NCBI GenBank assembly: GCA_964028335.1
Contig: OZ034800.1
Location: 16,316,074 to 16,380,073, forward strand
Length of the DNA: 64,000 bases
Direction: 5' to 3'
DNA from: Altica lythri
Taxonomy: Eukaryota > Arthropoda > Insecta > Coleoptera > Chrysomelidae
The translations under genes were made by a program, and so were the position numbers. Every line of letters begins with the position of its first letter. The stretch's first letter is position 1. Below are positions 12,501-26,779 of the stretch, piece by piece. The notes beneath the pieces were generated by a model. That model saw only the letters and a list, made by a program, of their open reading frames with translations. It was not told the DNA's origin and did not search any database.

Positions 12501-15500
12501 TAGCATTGTGACATTTGTCATTTGACATCTTTGACATTTGCCATCTTGAAATTTGTCATTTTTGACATTTTTCATGGTGACACTTTTTATTTTTGACATT
12601 TAGCATTGTGACATTTGTCATTTGACATCTTTGACATTTGCCATCTTGAAATTTGTCATTTTTGACATTTAGCATTGTGACATTTGGCATTTGACATCTT
12701 TGATATTTGCCATCTTGAAATTTGTCATTTTTGACATTTTTCATGGTGACACTTTGCTATTTTGACATTTAGCATTGTGACATTTGTCATTTGACATCTT
12801 TGACATTTGCCATCTTGAAATTTGTTATTTTTGACATTTTTCATGGTGACACTTTTCATTTTTGACATTTAGCATTGTGACATTTGTCATATTCGACATC
12901 TTTGACATTTGCCATCTTAAAATTTGTCATTTTTGACATTTTTCATGGTGACACTTTTCATTTTTGACATTTAGCATTGTGACATTTGTCATTTGACATC
13001 TTTGAAATTTGCCATCTTGAAATTTGTCATTATTGACATTTTTTACGCTGACACTTTTCATTTTTGACATTTAGCATTGTGACATTTGTCATTTGACATC
13101 TTTGACATTTGCCATCTTGAAATTTGTCATTTTTGACATTTTTCATGGTGACACTTTTCATTTTGGACATTTAGCATTGTGACATTTGTCATTTGACATC
13201 TTTGACATTTGCCATTTTGAAATTTGTCATTTTTGACATTTAGCATTGTGACATTTGTCATTTGACATCTTTGACATTTGCCATCTTGAAATTTGTTATT
13301 TTTGACATTTTTCAAGGTGACACTTTTCATTTTTGACATTTAGCATTGTGACATTTGTCAGTTTTGACATTTGCCATCTTGAAATTTGTCATTTTTGACA
13401 TTTTTTATGGTGACACTTTTCATTTTTGACATTTAGCATTGTGACATTTGTCATTTGACATCTTTGACATTTGCCATCTTAAAATTTGTCATTTTTGACA
13501 TTTTTCATGGTGACACTTTTCATTTTTGACATTTAGCATTGTGACATTTGTCATTTGTCATCTTTGACATTTGCCATCTTGAAATTTGTCATTTTTGACA
13601 TTTTTCATGGTGACACTTTTCATTTTTGACATTCAGCATTGTGACATTTGTCATTTAACATCTTTGAAATTTGCCATCTTGAAATTTGTCATTTTTGACA
13701 TTTTTCATGGTGACACTTTTCATTTTTGACATTTAGCATTGTGACATTTGTTATTTGACATCTTTGACATTTGCCATCTTGAAATTTGTCATTTTTGACA
13801 TTTTTCATGGTGACACTTTTCATTTTTGACATTTAGCATTGTGACATTTGTCATTTGACATCTTTGACATTTGCCATCTTGAAATTTGTCATTTTTGACA
13901 TTTTTCATTGTGACACTTTTCATTTTTGACATTTAGCATTGTGACATTTGTCATATTCGACATCTTTGACATTTGCCATCTTGAAATTTGTCATTTTTGA
14001 CATTTTTCATGGTGACACTTTTCATTTTTGACATTTAGCATTGTGACATTTGTCATTTGACATCTTTGACATTTGCCATCTTGAAATTTGTCATTTTTGA
14101 CATTTTTCATGGTGACACTTTTCATTTTTGACATTTAGCATTGTGACATTTGTCATTTGACATCTTTGACATTTGCCATCTTGAAATTTGTTATTTTTAA
14201 CATTTTTCGTGGTGACACTTTTTATTTTTGACATTTAGCATTGTGACATTTGTCATTTGACATCCTTGACATTTGCCATCTTGAAATTTGTTATTTTTGA
14301 CATTTTTCATGGTGACACTTTTCATTTTTGACATTTAGCATTGTGACATTTGTCATTTGACATCTTTGACATTTGCCATCTTGAAATTTGTCATTTTTGA
14401 CATTTAGCATTGTGACATTTGTCATTTGACATCTTTGACATTTGCCATCTTGAAATTTGTCATTTTTAACATTTTTTATGGTGACACTTTTCATTTTTGA
14501 CATTTAGCATTGTGACATTTGTCATTTGACATCTTTGACATTTGCCATCTTAAAATTTGTCATTTTTGACATTTAGCATTGTGACATTTGTCATTTGACA
14601 TCTTTCACATTTGCCATCTTGAAATTTGTCATTTTTGACACTTTTCATTTTTGACATTTTTCATGGTGACACTTTTTATTTTTGACATTTAGCATTGTGA
14701 CATTTGTCATTTGACATCTTTGACATTTGCCATCTTGAAATTTGTCATTTTTGACATTTAGCATTGTCATATTTGTCATTTGACATCTTTGACATTTGCC
14801 ATCTTGAAATTTGTCATTTTTGACATTTTTCATGATGACACTTTTCATTTTTGACATTTAGCATTGTGACATTTGTCGTTTGACATCTTTGACATTTGCC
14901 ATCTTGAAATTTGTTATTTTTGACATTTTTCATGGTGACACTTTTCATTTTTGACATTTAGCATTGTGACATTTCTCATTTGACATCTTTGACATTTGCC
15001 ATCTTGAAATTTGTCATTTTTGACATTTTTTATGGTGACACTTTTCATTTTTGACATTTAGCATTGTGATATTTGTCATTTGACATCTTTGACATTTGCC
15101 ATCTTGAAATTTGTCATTTTTGACATTTTTCATGGTGACACTTTTCATTTTTGACATTTAGCATTGTGACATTTGTCATTTGACATCTAAGACATTTGCC
15201 ATCTTGAAATTTGTCATTTTTGACACTTTTCATTTTTGACATTTAGCATTGTGACATTTGTCATTTGACATCTTTGACATTTGCCATCTTGAAATTTGTC
15301 ATTTTTGACATTTTTCATGGTGACAATTTTCATTTTTGACATTTAGCATTGTGACATTTGTCAGTTTTGACATTAGCCATCTTGAAATTTGTCATTTTTG
15401 ACATTTTTCATGGTGACACTTTTCATTTTTGACATTTAGCATTGTTACATTTGTCATTTGACATCTTTGACATTTGCCATCTTGAAATTTGTCATTTTTG

Positions 15501-16175
15501 ACATTTAGCATTGTGATATTTGTCATTTGACATCTTTGACATTTGCCATCTTGAAATTTGTCATTTTTGACATTTTTTATGGTGACACTTTTCATTTTTG
15601 ACATTTAGCATTGTGACATTTGTCATTTGACATCTTTGACATTTGCCATCTTGAAATTTGTTATTTTTGACATTTTTTATGGTGACACTTTTCATTTTTG
15701 ACATTTAGCATTGTGACATTTGTCATTTGCCATCTTTGACATTTGCCATCTTGAAATTTGTCATTTTTGACGTTTTTCGTGGTGACACTTTTCATTTTTG
15801 ACATTTAGCATTGTGACATTTGTCATTTGACATCTTTGACATTTGCTATCTTGAAACTTGTCATTTTTGACATTTTTCATGGTTACACTTTTCATTTTTG
15901 ACATTTAGCATTGTGACATTTGTCAGTTTTGACATTTGCCATCTTGAAATTTGTCATTTTTGACATCTTTCATGGTGACACTTTTCATTTTTGACATTTA
16001 GCATTGTGACATTTGTCATCTTAGACATTTGCCATCTTGAAATTTGTCATTTTTGACACTTTTCATTTTTGACATTTAGCATTGTGACCTTTGTCATTTG
16101 ACATCTTTTACATTTGCCATCTTAAAATTTGTCATTTTTGACATTTTTCATGGTGACACTTTTCATTTTTGACAT
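9511..16175 (+). repeat. HOR1 copy 2 (about 6,666 bp)
   Basis: This follows copy 1 head to tail and has the same order of markers: TTGCTATTTT u2 at about 10,258, 10,729 and 12,754; ATTCGAC at 10,394, 11,727, 12,891 and 13,955; a u3 reading CATTCAGC near 13,632. It has two more 100-bp monomers than copy 1, around 11,220-11,420. Similarity to copy 1 ends near 16,175, where this copy continues into a TTAAGC/CTTGGAC monomer, whereas copy 1 restarts HOR1 at about 9,510. Small private differences from copy 3 (CATCTTAAAA near 12,915, TTTTTTATGG near 14,471) show the copies have diverged slightly. Confidence 0.88.
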
Positions 16176-16329
16176 TAAGCATTGTGACATTTGTCATTTG
16201 ACATCTTGGACATTTGCCATCTTGAAATTTGTCATTTTTGACATTTTTCATGGTGACACTTATCATTTTTGACATTTAGCATTGTGACATTTGTCAGTTT
16301 TGACATTTGCCATCTTGAAATTTGTCATT
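16176..16329 (+). repeat. Linker monomers between HOR1 and HOR2
   Basis: One 100-bp monomer with TTAAGC and CTTGGAC markers is followed by part of a 93-bp monomer with a CTTATC u2 and TCAGTTTT. The same small combination (TTAAGC, CTTGGAC, then CTTATC, TCAGTTTT) recurs many times in HOR2 and HOR3, so it belongs to their lineage rather than to HOR1. The exact edges of this stretch cannot be fixed better than about 100 bp. Confidence 0.6.
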
Positions 16330-19300
16330 TTTGACATTTTTCATGGTGACATTTTTTATTTTTGACATTTAGCATTGTGACATTTGTCATTTGACATCTT
16401 TGACATTTGCCATCTAGAAATTTGTCATTTTTGACATTTTTCATGGTGACACTTTTCATTTTTGACATTTAGCATTGTGAGATTTGTCATTTGACATCTT
16501 TGACATTTGCCATCTTGAAATTTGTCATTTTTGACATTTTTCATGGTGACACTTTTCATTTTTGACATTTAGCATTGTGACATTTGTCAGTTTTGACATT
16601 TGCCATCTTGAAATTTGTCATTTTTGACATTTTTCATGGTGACACTTTTCATTTTTGACATTTAGCATTGTGACATTTGTCATTTGACATCTTAGACATT
16701 TGCCATCTTGAAATTTGTCATTTTTGACACTTTTCATTTTTAACATTTAGCATTGTGACATTTGTCATTTGACATCTTTTACATTTGCCATCTTGAAATT
16801 TGTCATTTTTGACATTTTTCATGGTGACACTTTTCATTTTTGACATTAAGCATTGTGACATTTGTCATTTGACATCTTGGACATTTGCCATCTTGAAATT
16901 TGTCATTTTTGACATTTTTCATGGTGACACTTATAATTTTTGACATTTAGCATTGTGACATTTGTCAGTTTTGACATTTAGCATTGTGACATTTGTCAGT
17001 TTTGACATTTGCCATCTTGAAATTTGTCATTTTTGACATTTTTCATGGTGACATTTTTTATTTTTGACATTTAGCATTGTGACATTTGTCATTTGACATC
17101 TTTGACATTTGCCATCTTGAAATTTGTCATTTTTGACATTTTTCATGGTGACACTTTTCATTTTTGACATTTAGCATTGTGAGATTTGTCATTTGACATC
17201 TTTGACATTTGCCATCTTGAAATTTGTCATTTTTGACATTTTTCGTGATGACACTTTTCATTTTTGACATTTAGCATTGTGACATTTGGCATTTGACATC
17301 TTTGACATTTGCCATCTTGAAATTTGTCATTTTTGACATTTTTCATGGTGACACTTTTCATTTTTGACATTTAGCATTGTGACTTTTGTCAGTTTTGACA
17401 TTTGCCATCTTGAAATTTGTCATTTTTGACATTTTTCATGGTGACACTTTTCATTTTTGACATTTAGCATTGTGACATTTGTCATTTGACATCTTAGACA
17501 TTTGCCATCTTGAAATTTGTCATTTTTGACACTTTTCATTTTTGACATTTAGCATTGTGACATTCGTCATTTGACATCTTTGACATTTGCCATCCCTAAA
17601 TTTGTCGCTTTTGACATTTTTCATGGTGACACTTTTCATTTTTGACATTAAGCATTGTGACATTTGTCATTTGACATCTTGGACATTTGCCATCTTGAAA
17701 TTTGTCATTTTTGACATTTTTCATGGTGACACTTTTCATTTTTGACATTTAGCATTGTGACTTTTGTCAGTTTTGACATTTGCCATCTTGAAATTTGTCA
17801 TTCTTGACATTTTTCATGGTGACACTTTTCATTTTTGACATTTAGCATTGTGACATTTGTCATTTGACATCTTTGACATTTGCCATCTTGAAATTTGTCA
17901 TTTTTGACACTTTTCATTTTTGACATTTAGCATTGTGACATTTGTCATTTGACATCTTTGACATTTGCATCTTGAAATTTGTCATTTTTGACATTTTTCA
18001 TGGTGACACTTTTCATTTTTGACTTTTAGCATTGTGACATTTGTCATTTGACATCTTTGACATTTGCCATCTTGAAATTTGTCATTTTTGACATTTAGCA
18101 TTGTAACATTTGTCATTTGACATCTTTGACATTTGCCATCTTGAAATTTGTTATTTTTGACATTTTTCATGGTGACACTTTTCATTTTTGACATTTAGCA
18201 TTGTGACATTTGTCATTTGACATCTTTGACATTTGCCATCTTAAAATTTGTCATTTTTGACATTTTTCATGGTGACACTTTTCATTTTTGACATTTAGCA
18301 TTGTGACATTTGTCATTTGACATCTTTGACATTTGCCATCTTGAAATTTGTCATTTTTGACATTTTTCATGGTGACACTTTTCTTTTTTGACATTTAGCA
18401 TTGTGACATTTGTCATTTGACATCTTTGACATTTGCCATCTTGAAATTTGTTATTTTTGACAATTTTCATGGTGACACTTTTCATTTTTGACATTTAGCA
18501 TGGTGACATTTGTCATTTGACATCTTTGACATTTGCCATCTTGAAATTTGTTATTTTTGACATTTTTTATGGTGACACTTATCATTTTTGACATTTAGCA
18601 TTGTGACATTTGTCATTTGACATCTTTGATATTTGCCATCTTAAAATTTGTCATTTTTGACATTTTTCATGGTGACACTTTTCATTTTTGACATTTAGCA
18701 TTGGGACATTTGTCATTTGACATCTTGGACATTTGCCATCTTGAAATTTGTTATTTTTGACATTTTTCATGGTGACACTTATCATTTTTGACATTTAGCA
18801 TTGTGACATTTGTCAGTTTTGACATTTGCCATCTTGAAATTTGTCATTTTTGACATTTTTCATGGTGACACTTTTCATTTTTGACATTTAGCATTGTAAC
18901 ATTTGTCATTTGACATCTTTGACATTTGCCATCTTGAAATTTGTCATTTTTGACATTTAGCATTGTGACATTTGGCATTTGACATCTTTGATATTTGCCA
19001 TCTTGAAATTTGTCATTTTTGACATTTTTCATGGGGACACTTTTCATTTTTGACATTTAGCATTGTGACATTTGTCATTTGACATCTTTGACATTTGTCA
19101 TCTTGAAATTTGCCATTTTTGAAATTTTTCATGGTGACACTTTTTATTTTTGACATTTAGCATTGTGACATTTGTCATTTGACATCTTTGACATTTGCCA
19201 TCTTGAAATTTGTCATTTTTGACATTTAGCATTGTGATATTTGTCATTTGACATCTTTGACATTTGCCATCTTGAAATTTGTCATTTTTGATATTTTTCA

Positions 19301-20620
19301 TGGTGACACTTTTCATTTTTGACATTTAGCATTGTGACATTTGTCATTTGACATCTTTGACATTTGCCATCTTGAAATTTGTTATTTTTGACATTTTTCA
19401 TGATGACACTTTTCATTTTTGACATTTAGCATTGTGACATTTCTCATTTGACATCTTTGACATTTGCCATCTTGAAATTTGTCATTTTTGACATTTTTCA
19501 TGGTGACACTTTTCATTTTTGACATTTAGCATTGTGATATTTGTCATTTGACATCTTTGACATTTGCCATCTTGAAATTTGTCATTTTTGACATTTTTCA
19601 TGGTGACACTTTTAATTTTTGACATTTAGCATTGTGACATTTGTCATTTGACATCTAAGACATTTGCCATCGTGAAATTTGTCATTTTTGACACTTTTCA
19701 TTTTTGACATTTAGCATTGTGACATTTGTCATTTGACATCTTTGACATTTGCCATCTTGAAATTTGTCATTTTTGACATTTTTTATGGTGACAATTTTCA
19801 TTTTTGACATTTAGCATTGTGACATTTGTCAGTTTTGACATTTGCCATCTTGAAATTTGTCATTTTTGACATTTTTCATGGTGACACTTTTCATTTTTGA
19901 CATTTAGCATTGTGACATTTGTCATTTGACATCTTTGACATTTGCCATCTTGAAATTTGTCATTTTTGACATTTTTCATGGTGACAATTTTCATTTTTGA
20001 CATTTAGCATTGTGACATTTGTCAGTTTTGACATTTGCCATCTTGAAATTTGTCATTTTTGACATTTTTCATGGTGACACTTTTCATTTTTGACATTTAG
20101 CATTGTGACATTTGTCATTTGACATCTTTGACATTTGCCATCTTGAAATTTGTCATTTTTGACATTTTTCATGGTGACATTTTTCATTTTTGACATTAAG
20201 CATTGTGACATTTGTCATTTGACATCTTTGACATTTGCCATCTTGAAATTTGTCATTTTTGACATTTAGCATTGTGACATTTGTCATTTGACATCTTTGA
20301 CATTTGCTATCTTGAAATTTGTTATTTTTGACATTTTTCATGGTGACACTTTTCATTTTTGACATTTAGCATTGTGACATTTGTCAGTTTTGACATTTGC
20401 TATCTTGAAATTTGTCATTTTTGACATTTAGCATTGTGACACTTTTCATTTTTGACATTTAGCATTGTGACATTTGTCATTTGACATCTTTGACATTTGC
20501 CATCTTGAAATTTGTCATTTTTGACATTTTTCATGGTGACACTTTTCATTTTTGACATTTAGCATTGTGACATTTGTCATTTGACATCTTTGACATTTGC
20601 CATCTTGAAATTTGTCATTT
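16330..20620 (+). repeat. HOR2 copy A (about 4.3 kb)
   Basis: Markers here recur in copy B at an offset of 4,290 at first (CATCTAGAAA 16,411/20,701; CTTAGACATT 16,691/20,981; TTATAA 16,931/21,221). From about 17,244 the offset is 4,559 (CGTGATG 17,244/21,803; CATCCCTAAA 17,591/22,150; the one-base deletion GCATCTTG 17,967/22,526). The offset change of 269 equals one 69-bp and two 100-bp monomers missing here. Diagnostic monomers include GAGATTTG in u4, CATCCCTAAA in u6/u7 and GACAATTTTC. Confidence 0.87.
16911..17034 (+). repeat. 124-bp monomer variant (exact 4 x 31 bp)
   Basis: The pair u3 + GACATTTGTCAGTTTT (31 bp) occurs twice in a row, at 16,942-16,972 and 16,973-17,003, giving subunits 15,16 repeated four times. 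The u2 of this copy reads CTTATAAT, a rare marker also seen near 21,221, 50,643 and 54,933. The 124-bp class also appears in HOR3, for example around 29,470-29,520, 32,305-32,350, 33,005-33,050 and 43,205-43,265. Confidence 0.9.
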
Positions 20621-23600
20621 TTGACATTTTTCATGGTGACATTTTTTATTTTTGACATTTAGCATTGTGACATTTGTCATTTGACATCTTTGACATTTGC
20701 CATCTAGAAATTTGTCATTTTTGACATTTTTCATGGTGACACTTTACATTTTTGACATTTAGCATTGTGAGATTTGTCATTTGACATCTTTGACATTTGC
20801 CATCTTGAAATTTGTCATTTTTGACATTTTTCATGGTGACACTTTTCATTTTTGACATTTAGCATTGTGACATTTGTCAGTTTTGACATTTGCCATCTTG
20901 AAATTTGTCATTTTTGACATTTTTCATGGTGACACTTTTCATTTTTGACATTTAGCATTGTGACATTTGTCATTTGACATCTTAGACATTTGCCATCTTG
21001 AAATTTGTCATTTTTGACACTTTTCATTTTTGACATTTAGCATTGTGACATTTGTCATTTGACATCTTTTACATTTGCCATCTTGAAATTTGTCATTTTT
21101 GACATTTTTCATGGTGACACTTTTCATTTTTGACATTAAGCATTGTGACATTTGTCATTTGACATCTTGGACATTTGCCATCTTGAAATTTGTCATTTTT
21201 GACATTTTTCATGGTGACACTTATAATTTTTGACATTTAGCATTGTGACATTTGTCAGTTTTGACATTTAGCATTGTGACATTTGTCAGTTTTGACATTT
21301 GCCATCTTGAAATTTGTCATTTTTGACATTTTTCATGGTGACATTTTTTATTTTTAACATTTAGCATTGTGACATTTGTCATTTGACATCTTTGACATTT
21401 GCCATCTTGAAATTTGTCATTTTTGACATTTTTCATGGTGACACTTTTCATTTTTGACATTTAGCATTGTGAGATTTGTCATTTGACATCTTTGACATTT
21501 GCCATCTTGAAATTTGTCATTTTTGACATTTAGCATTGTGATATTTGTCATTTGACAGCTTTGACATTTGCCATCTTGAAATTTGTCATTTTTGACATTT
21601 TTCATGGTGACATTTTTCATTTTTGACATTTAGCATTGTGACATTTGTCATTTGACATCTTTGTCATTTGCCATCTTGAAATTTGTTATTTTTGACATTT
21701 TTCATGGTGACACTTTTCATTTTTGACATTTAGCATTGTGACATTTGTCATTTGCCATCTTTGACATTTGCCATCTTGAAATTTGTCATTTTTGACATTT
21801 TTCGTGATGACACTTTTCATTTTTGACATTTAGCATTGTGACATTTGGCATTTGACATCTTTGACATTTGCCATCTTGAAATTTGTCATTTTTGACATTT
21901 TTCATGGTGACACTTTTCATTTTTGACATTTAGCATTGTGACTTTTGTCAGTTTTGACATTTGCCATCTTGAAATTTGTCATTTTTGACATTTTTCATGG
22001 TGACACTTTTCATTTTTGACATTTAGCATTGTGACATTTGTCATTTGACATCTTAGACATTTGCCATCTTGAAATTTGTCATTTTTGACACTTTTCATTT
22101 TTGACATTTAGCATTGTGACATTCGTCATTTGACATCTTTGACATTTGCCATCCCTAAATTTGTCGCTTTTGACATTTTTCATGGTGACACTTTTCATTT
22201 TTGACATTAAGCATTGTGACATTTGTCATTTGACATCTTGGACATTTGCCATCTTGAAATTTGTCATTTTTGACATTTTTCATGGTGACACTTTTCATTT
22301 TTGACATTTAGCATTGTGACTTTTGTCAGTTTTGACATTTGCCATCTTGAAATTTGTCATTCTTGACATTTTTCATGGTGACACTTTTCATTTTTGACAT
22401 TTAGCATTGTGACATTTGTCATTTGACATCTTTGACATTTGCCATCTTGAAATTTGTCATTTTTGACACTTTTCATTTTTGACATTTAGCATTGTGACAT
22501 TTGTCATTTGACATCTTTGACATTTGCATCTTGAAATTTGTCATTTTTGACATTTTTCATGGTGACACTTTTCATTTTTGACTTTTAGCATTGTGACATT
22601 TGTCATTTGACATCTTTGACATTTGCCATCTTGAAATTTGTCATTTTTGACATTTAGCATTGTAACATTTGTCATTTGACATCTTTGACATTTGCCATCT
22701 TGAAATTTGTTATTTTTGACATTTTTCATGGTGACACTTTTCATTTTTGACATTTAGCATTGTGACATTTGTCATTTGACATCTTTGACATTTGCCATCT
22801 TAAAATTTGTCATTTTTGACATTTTTCATGGTGACACTTTTCATTTTTGACATTTAGCATTGTGACATTTGTCATTTGACATCTTTGACATTTGCCATCT
22901 TGAAATTTGTCATTTTTGACATTTTTCATGGTGACACTTTTCTTTTTTGACATTTAGCATTGTGACATTTGTCATTTGACATCTTTGACATTTGCCATCT
23001 TGAAATTTGTTATTTTTGACAATTTTCATGGTGACACTTTTCATTTTTGACATTTAGCATGGTGACATTTGTCATTTGACATCTTTGACATTTGCCATCT
23101 TGAAATTTGTTATTTTTGACATTTTTTATGGTGACACTTATCATTTTTGACATTTAGCATTATGACATTTGTCATTTGACATCTTTGATATTTGCCATCT
23201 TAAAATTTGTCATTTTTGACATTTTTCATGGTGACACTTTTCATTTTTGACATTTAGCATTGGGACATTTGTCATTTGACATCTTGGACATTTGCCATCT
23301 TGAAATTTGTTATTTTTGACATTTTTCATGGTGACACTTATCATTTTTGACATTTAGCATTGTGACATTTGTCAGTTTTGACATTTGCCATCTTGAAATT
23401 TGTCATTTTTGACATTTTTCATGGTGACACTTTTCATTTTTGACATTTAGCATTGTAACATTTGTCATTTGACATCTTTGACATTTGCCATCTTGAAATT
23501 TGTCATTTTTGACATTTAGCATTGTGACATTTGGCATTTGACATCTTTGATATTTGCCATCTTGAAATTTGTCATTTTTGACATTTTTCATGGGGACACT

Positions 23601-24970
23601 TTTCATTTTTGACATTTAGCATTGTGACATTTGTCATTTGACATCTTTGACATTTGTCATCTTGAAATTTGCCATTTTTGAAATTTTTCATGGTGACACT
23701 TTTTATTTTTGACATTTAGCATTGTGACATTTGTCATTTGACATCTTTGACATTTGCCATCTTGAAATTTGTCATTTTTGACATTTAGCATTGTGATATT
23801 TGTCATTTGACATCTTTGACATTTGCCATCTTGAAATTTGTCATTTTTGATATTTTTCATGGTGACACTTTTCATTTTTGACATTTAGCATTGTGACATT
23901 TGTCATTTGACATCTTTGACATTTGCCATCTTGAAATTTGTTATTTTTGACATTTTTCATGATGACACTTTTCATTTTTGACATTTAGCATTGTGACATT
24001 TCTCATTTGACATCTTTGACATTTGCCATTTTGAAATTTGTAATTTTTGACATTTTTCATGGTGACACTTTTCATTTTTGACATTTAGCATTGTGATATT
24101 TGTCATTTGACATCTTTGACATTTGCCATCTTGAAATTTGTCATTTTTGACATTTTTCATGGTGACACTTTTAATTTTTGACATTTAGCATTGTGACATT
24201 TGTCATTTGACATCTAAGACATTTGCCATCGTGAAATTTGTCATTTTTGACACTTTTCATTTTTGACATTTAGCATTGTGACATTTGTCATTTGACATCT
24301 TTGACATTTGCCATCTTGAAATTTGTCATTTTTGACATTTTTTATGGTGACAATTTTCATTTTTGACATTTAGCATTGTGACATTTGTCAGTTTTGACAT
24401 TTGCCATCTTGAAATTTGTCATTTTTGACATTTTTCATGGTGACACTTTTCATTTTTGACATTTAGCATTGTGACATTTGTCATTTGACATCTTTGACAT
24501 TTGCCATCTTGAAATTTGTCATTTTTGACATTTTTCATGGTGACAATTTTCATTTTTGACATTTAGCATTGTGACATTTGTCAGTTTTGACATTTGCCAT
24601 CTTGAAATTTGTCATTTTTGACATTTTTCATGGTGACACTTTTCATTTTTGACATTTAGCATTGTGACATTTGTCATTTGACATCTTTGACATTTGCCAT
24701 CTTGAAATTTGTCATTTTTGACATTTTTCATGGTGACATTTTTCATTTTTGACATTAAGCATTGTGACATTTGTCATTTGACATCTTTGACATTTGCCAT
24801 CTTGAAATTTGTCATTTTTGACATTTAGCATTGTGACATTTGTCATTTGACATCTTTGACATTTGCTATCTTGAAATTTGTTATTTTTGACATTTTTCAT
24901 GGTGACACTTTTCATTTTTGACATTTAGCATTGTGACATTTGTCAGTTTTGACATTTGCCATCTTGAAAT
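20621..24970 (+). repeat. HOR2 copy B (about 4.35 kb)
   Basis: Tandem partner of copy A. It contains the additional 269 bp (one 69-bp unit with GATATTTG and GACAGCTTT, then two 100-bp monomers, one with TCATTTGCC) between the GAGATTTG monomer at about 21,471 and the CGTGATG monomer at 21,803. Later parts track copy A base for base over long stretches. Private changes include CATTATGAC near 23,158, a u6 reading GCCATTTTG and a TGTAATTT u7 near 24,027-24,042. Confidence 0.87.
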
Positions 24971-26779
24971 TTGTCATTTTTGACATTTAGCATTGTGACA
25001 CTTTTCATTTTTGACATTTAGCATTGTGACATTTGTCATTTGACATCTTTGACATTTGCCATCTTGAAATTTGTCATTTTTGACATTTTTCATGGTGACA
25101 CTTTTCATTTTTGACATTTAGCATTGTGACATTTGTCATTTGACATCTTTGACATTTGCCATCTTGAAATTTGTCATTTTTGACATTTTTCATGGTGACA
25201 CTTTTCATTTTTGACATTTAGCATTGTGACATTTGTCATTTGACATCTTTGACATTTGCCATCTTGAAATTTGTCATTTTTGACATTTTTCATGGTGACA
25301 CTTTTCATTTTTGACATTTAGCATTGTGACATTTGTCATTTGACATCTTTGACATTTGCCATCTTGAAATTTGTTATTTTTGACATTTTTCATGGTGACA
25401 CTTATCATTTTTGACATTTAGCATTGTGACATTTGTCATTTGACATCTTTGACATTTGCTATCTTGAAATTTGTCATTTTTGACATTTTTCATGGTGACA
25501 CATTTCATTTTTTACATTTAGCATTGTGATATTTGTCATTTGACATCTTTGACATTTGCCATCTTGAAATTTGTCATTTTTGACATTTTTAATGGTGACA
25601 CTTTTTATTTTTGACATTTAGCATTGTGACATTTGTCATTTGACATCTAAGACATTTGCCATCTTAAAATTTGTCATTTTTGACACTTTTCATTTTTGAC
25701 ATTTAGCATTGTGACATTTGTCATTTGACATCTTTGACATTTGCCATCTTGAAATTTGTCATTTTTGACATTTTTCATGGTGACACTTTTCATTTTTGAC
25801 ATTTAGCATTGTGACATTTGTCAGTTTTGACACTTGCCATCTTGAAATTTGTCATTTTTGACATTTTTCATGGTGACACTTTTCATTTTTGACATTTAGC
25901 ATTGTGACATTTGTCATTTGACATCTTTGACATTTGCCATCTTGAAATTTGTCATTTTTGACATTTTTCATGGTGACATTTTTCATTTTTGACATTTAGC
26001 ATTGTGACATTTGTCATTTGACATCTTTGACATTTGCCATCTTGAAATTTGTCATTTTTGACATTTAGCATTGTGACATTTGTCATTTGACATCTTTGAC
26101 ATTTGCTATCTTGAAATTTGTTATTTTTGACATTTTTCATGGTGACACTTTTCATTTTTGACATTTAGCATTGTGACATTTGTCAGTTTTGACATTTGCC
26201 ATCTTGAAATTTGTCATTTTTGACATTTAGCATTGTGACACATTTCATTTTTGACATTTAGCATTGTGACACATTTCATTTTTGACATTTAGCATTGTGA
26301 CATTTGTCATTTGACATCTTTGACATTTGCCATCTTGAAATTTGTCATTTTTGACATTTTTCATGGTGACACTTTTCATTTTTGACATTTAGCATTGTGA
26401 CATTTGTCATTTGACATCTTTGACATTTGCCATCTTGAAATTTGTCATTTTTGACATTTTTTATGGTGACACTTTTCATTTTTGACATTTAGCATTGTGA
26501 CATTTGTCATTTGACATCTTTGACATTTGCCATCTTTAAATTTGTCATTTTTGACATTTTTTATGGTGACACTTTTCATTTTTGACATTTAGCATTGTGA
26601 CATTTGTCATTTGACATCTTTGACATTTGCCATCTTGAAATTTGTTATTTTTGACATTTTTCATGGTGACACTTATCATTTTTGACATTTAGCATTGTGA
26701 CATTTGTCATTTGACATCTTTGACATTTGCCATCTTAAAATTTGTCATTTTTGACATTTTTCATGGTGACACTTTTCAT
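24971..26779 (+). repeat. Mixed block with a 1,240-bp repeat of HOR2 material
   Basis: Positions 25,952-26,164 repeat 24,712-24,924 at an offset of 1,240, including the surrounding TGACATTTTTC and GCTATCTTG markers. Distinct monomers here are u2 reading GACACATTTC with u3 reading TACATTTAG (about 25,500), TTTTTAATGG (about 25,588), GACACTTGCC (25,829) and CATCTTTAAA (26,531). At about 26,223-26,284 a 31-bp u3-u2 pair (GACATTTAGCATTGT plus GACACATTTCATTTTT) is present twice. The sister copy near 59,930 has it once. Confidence 0.78.
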
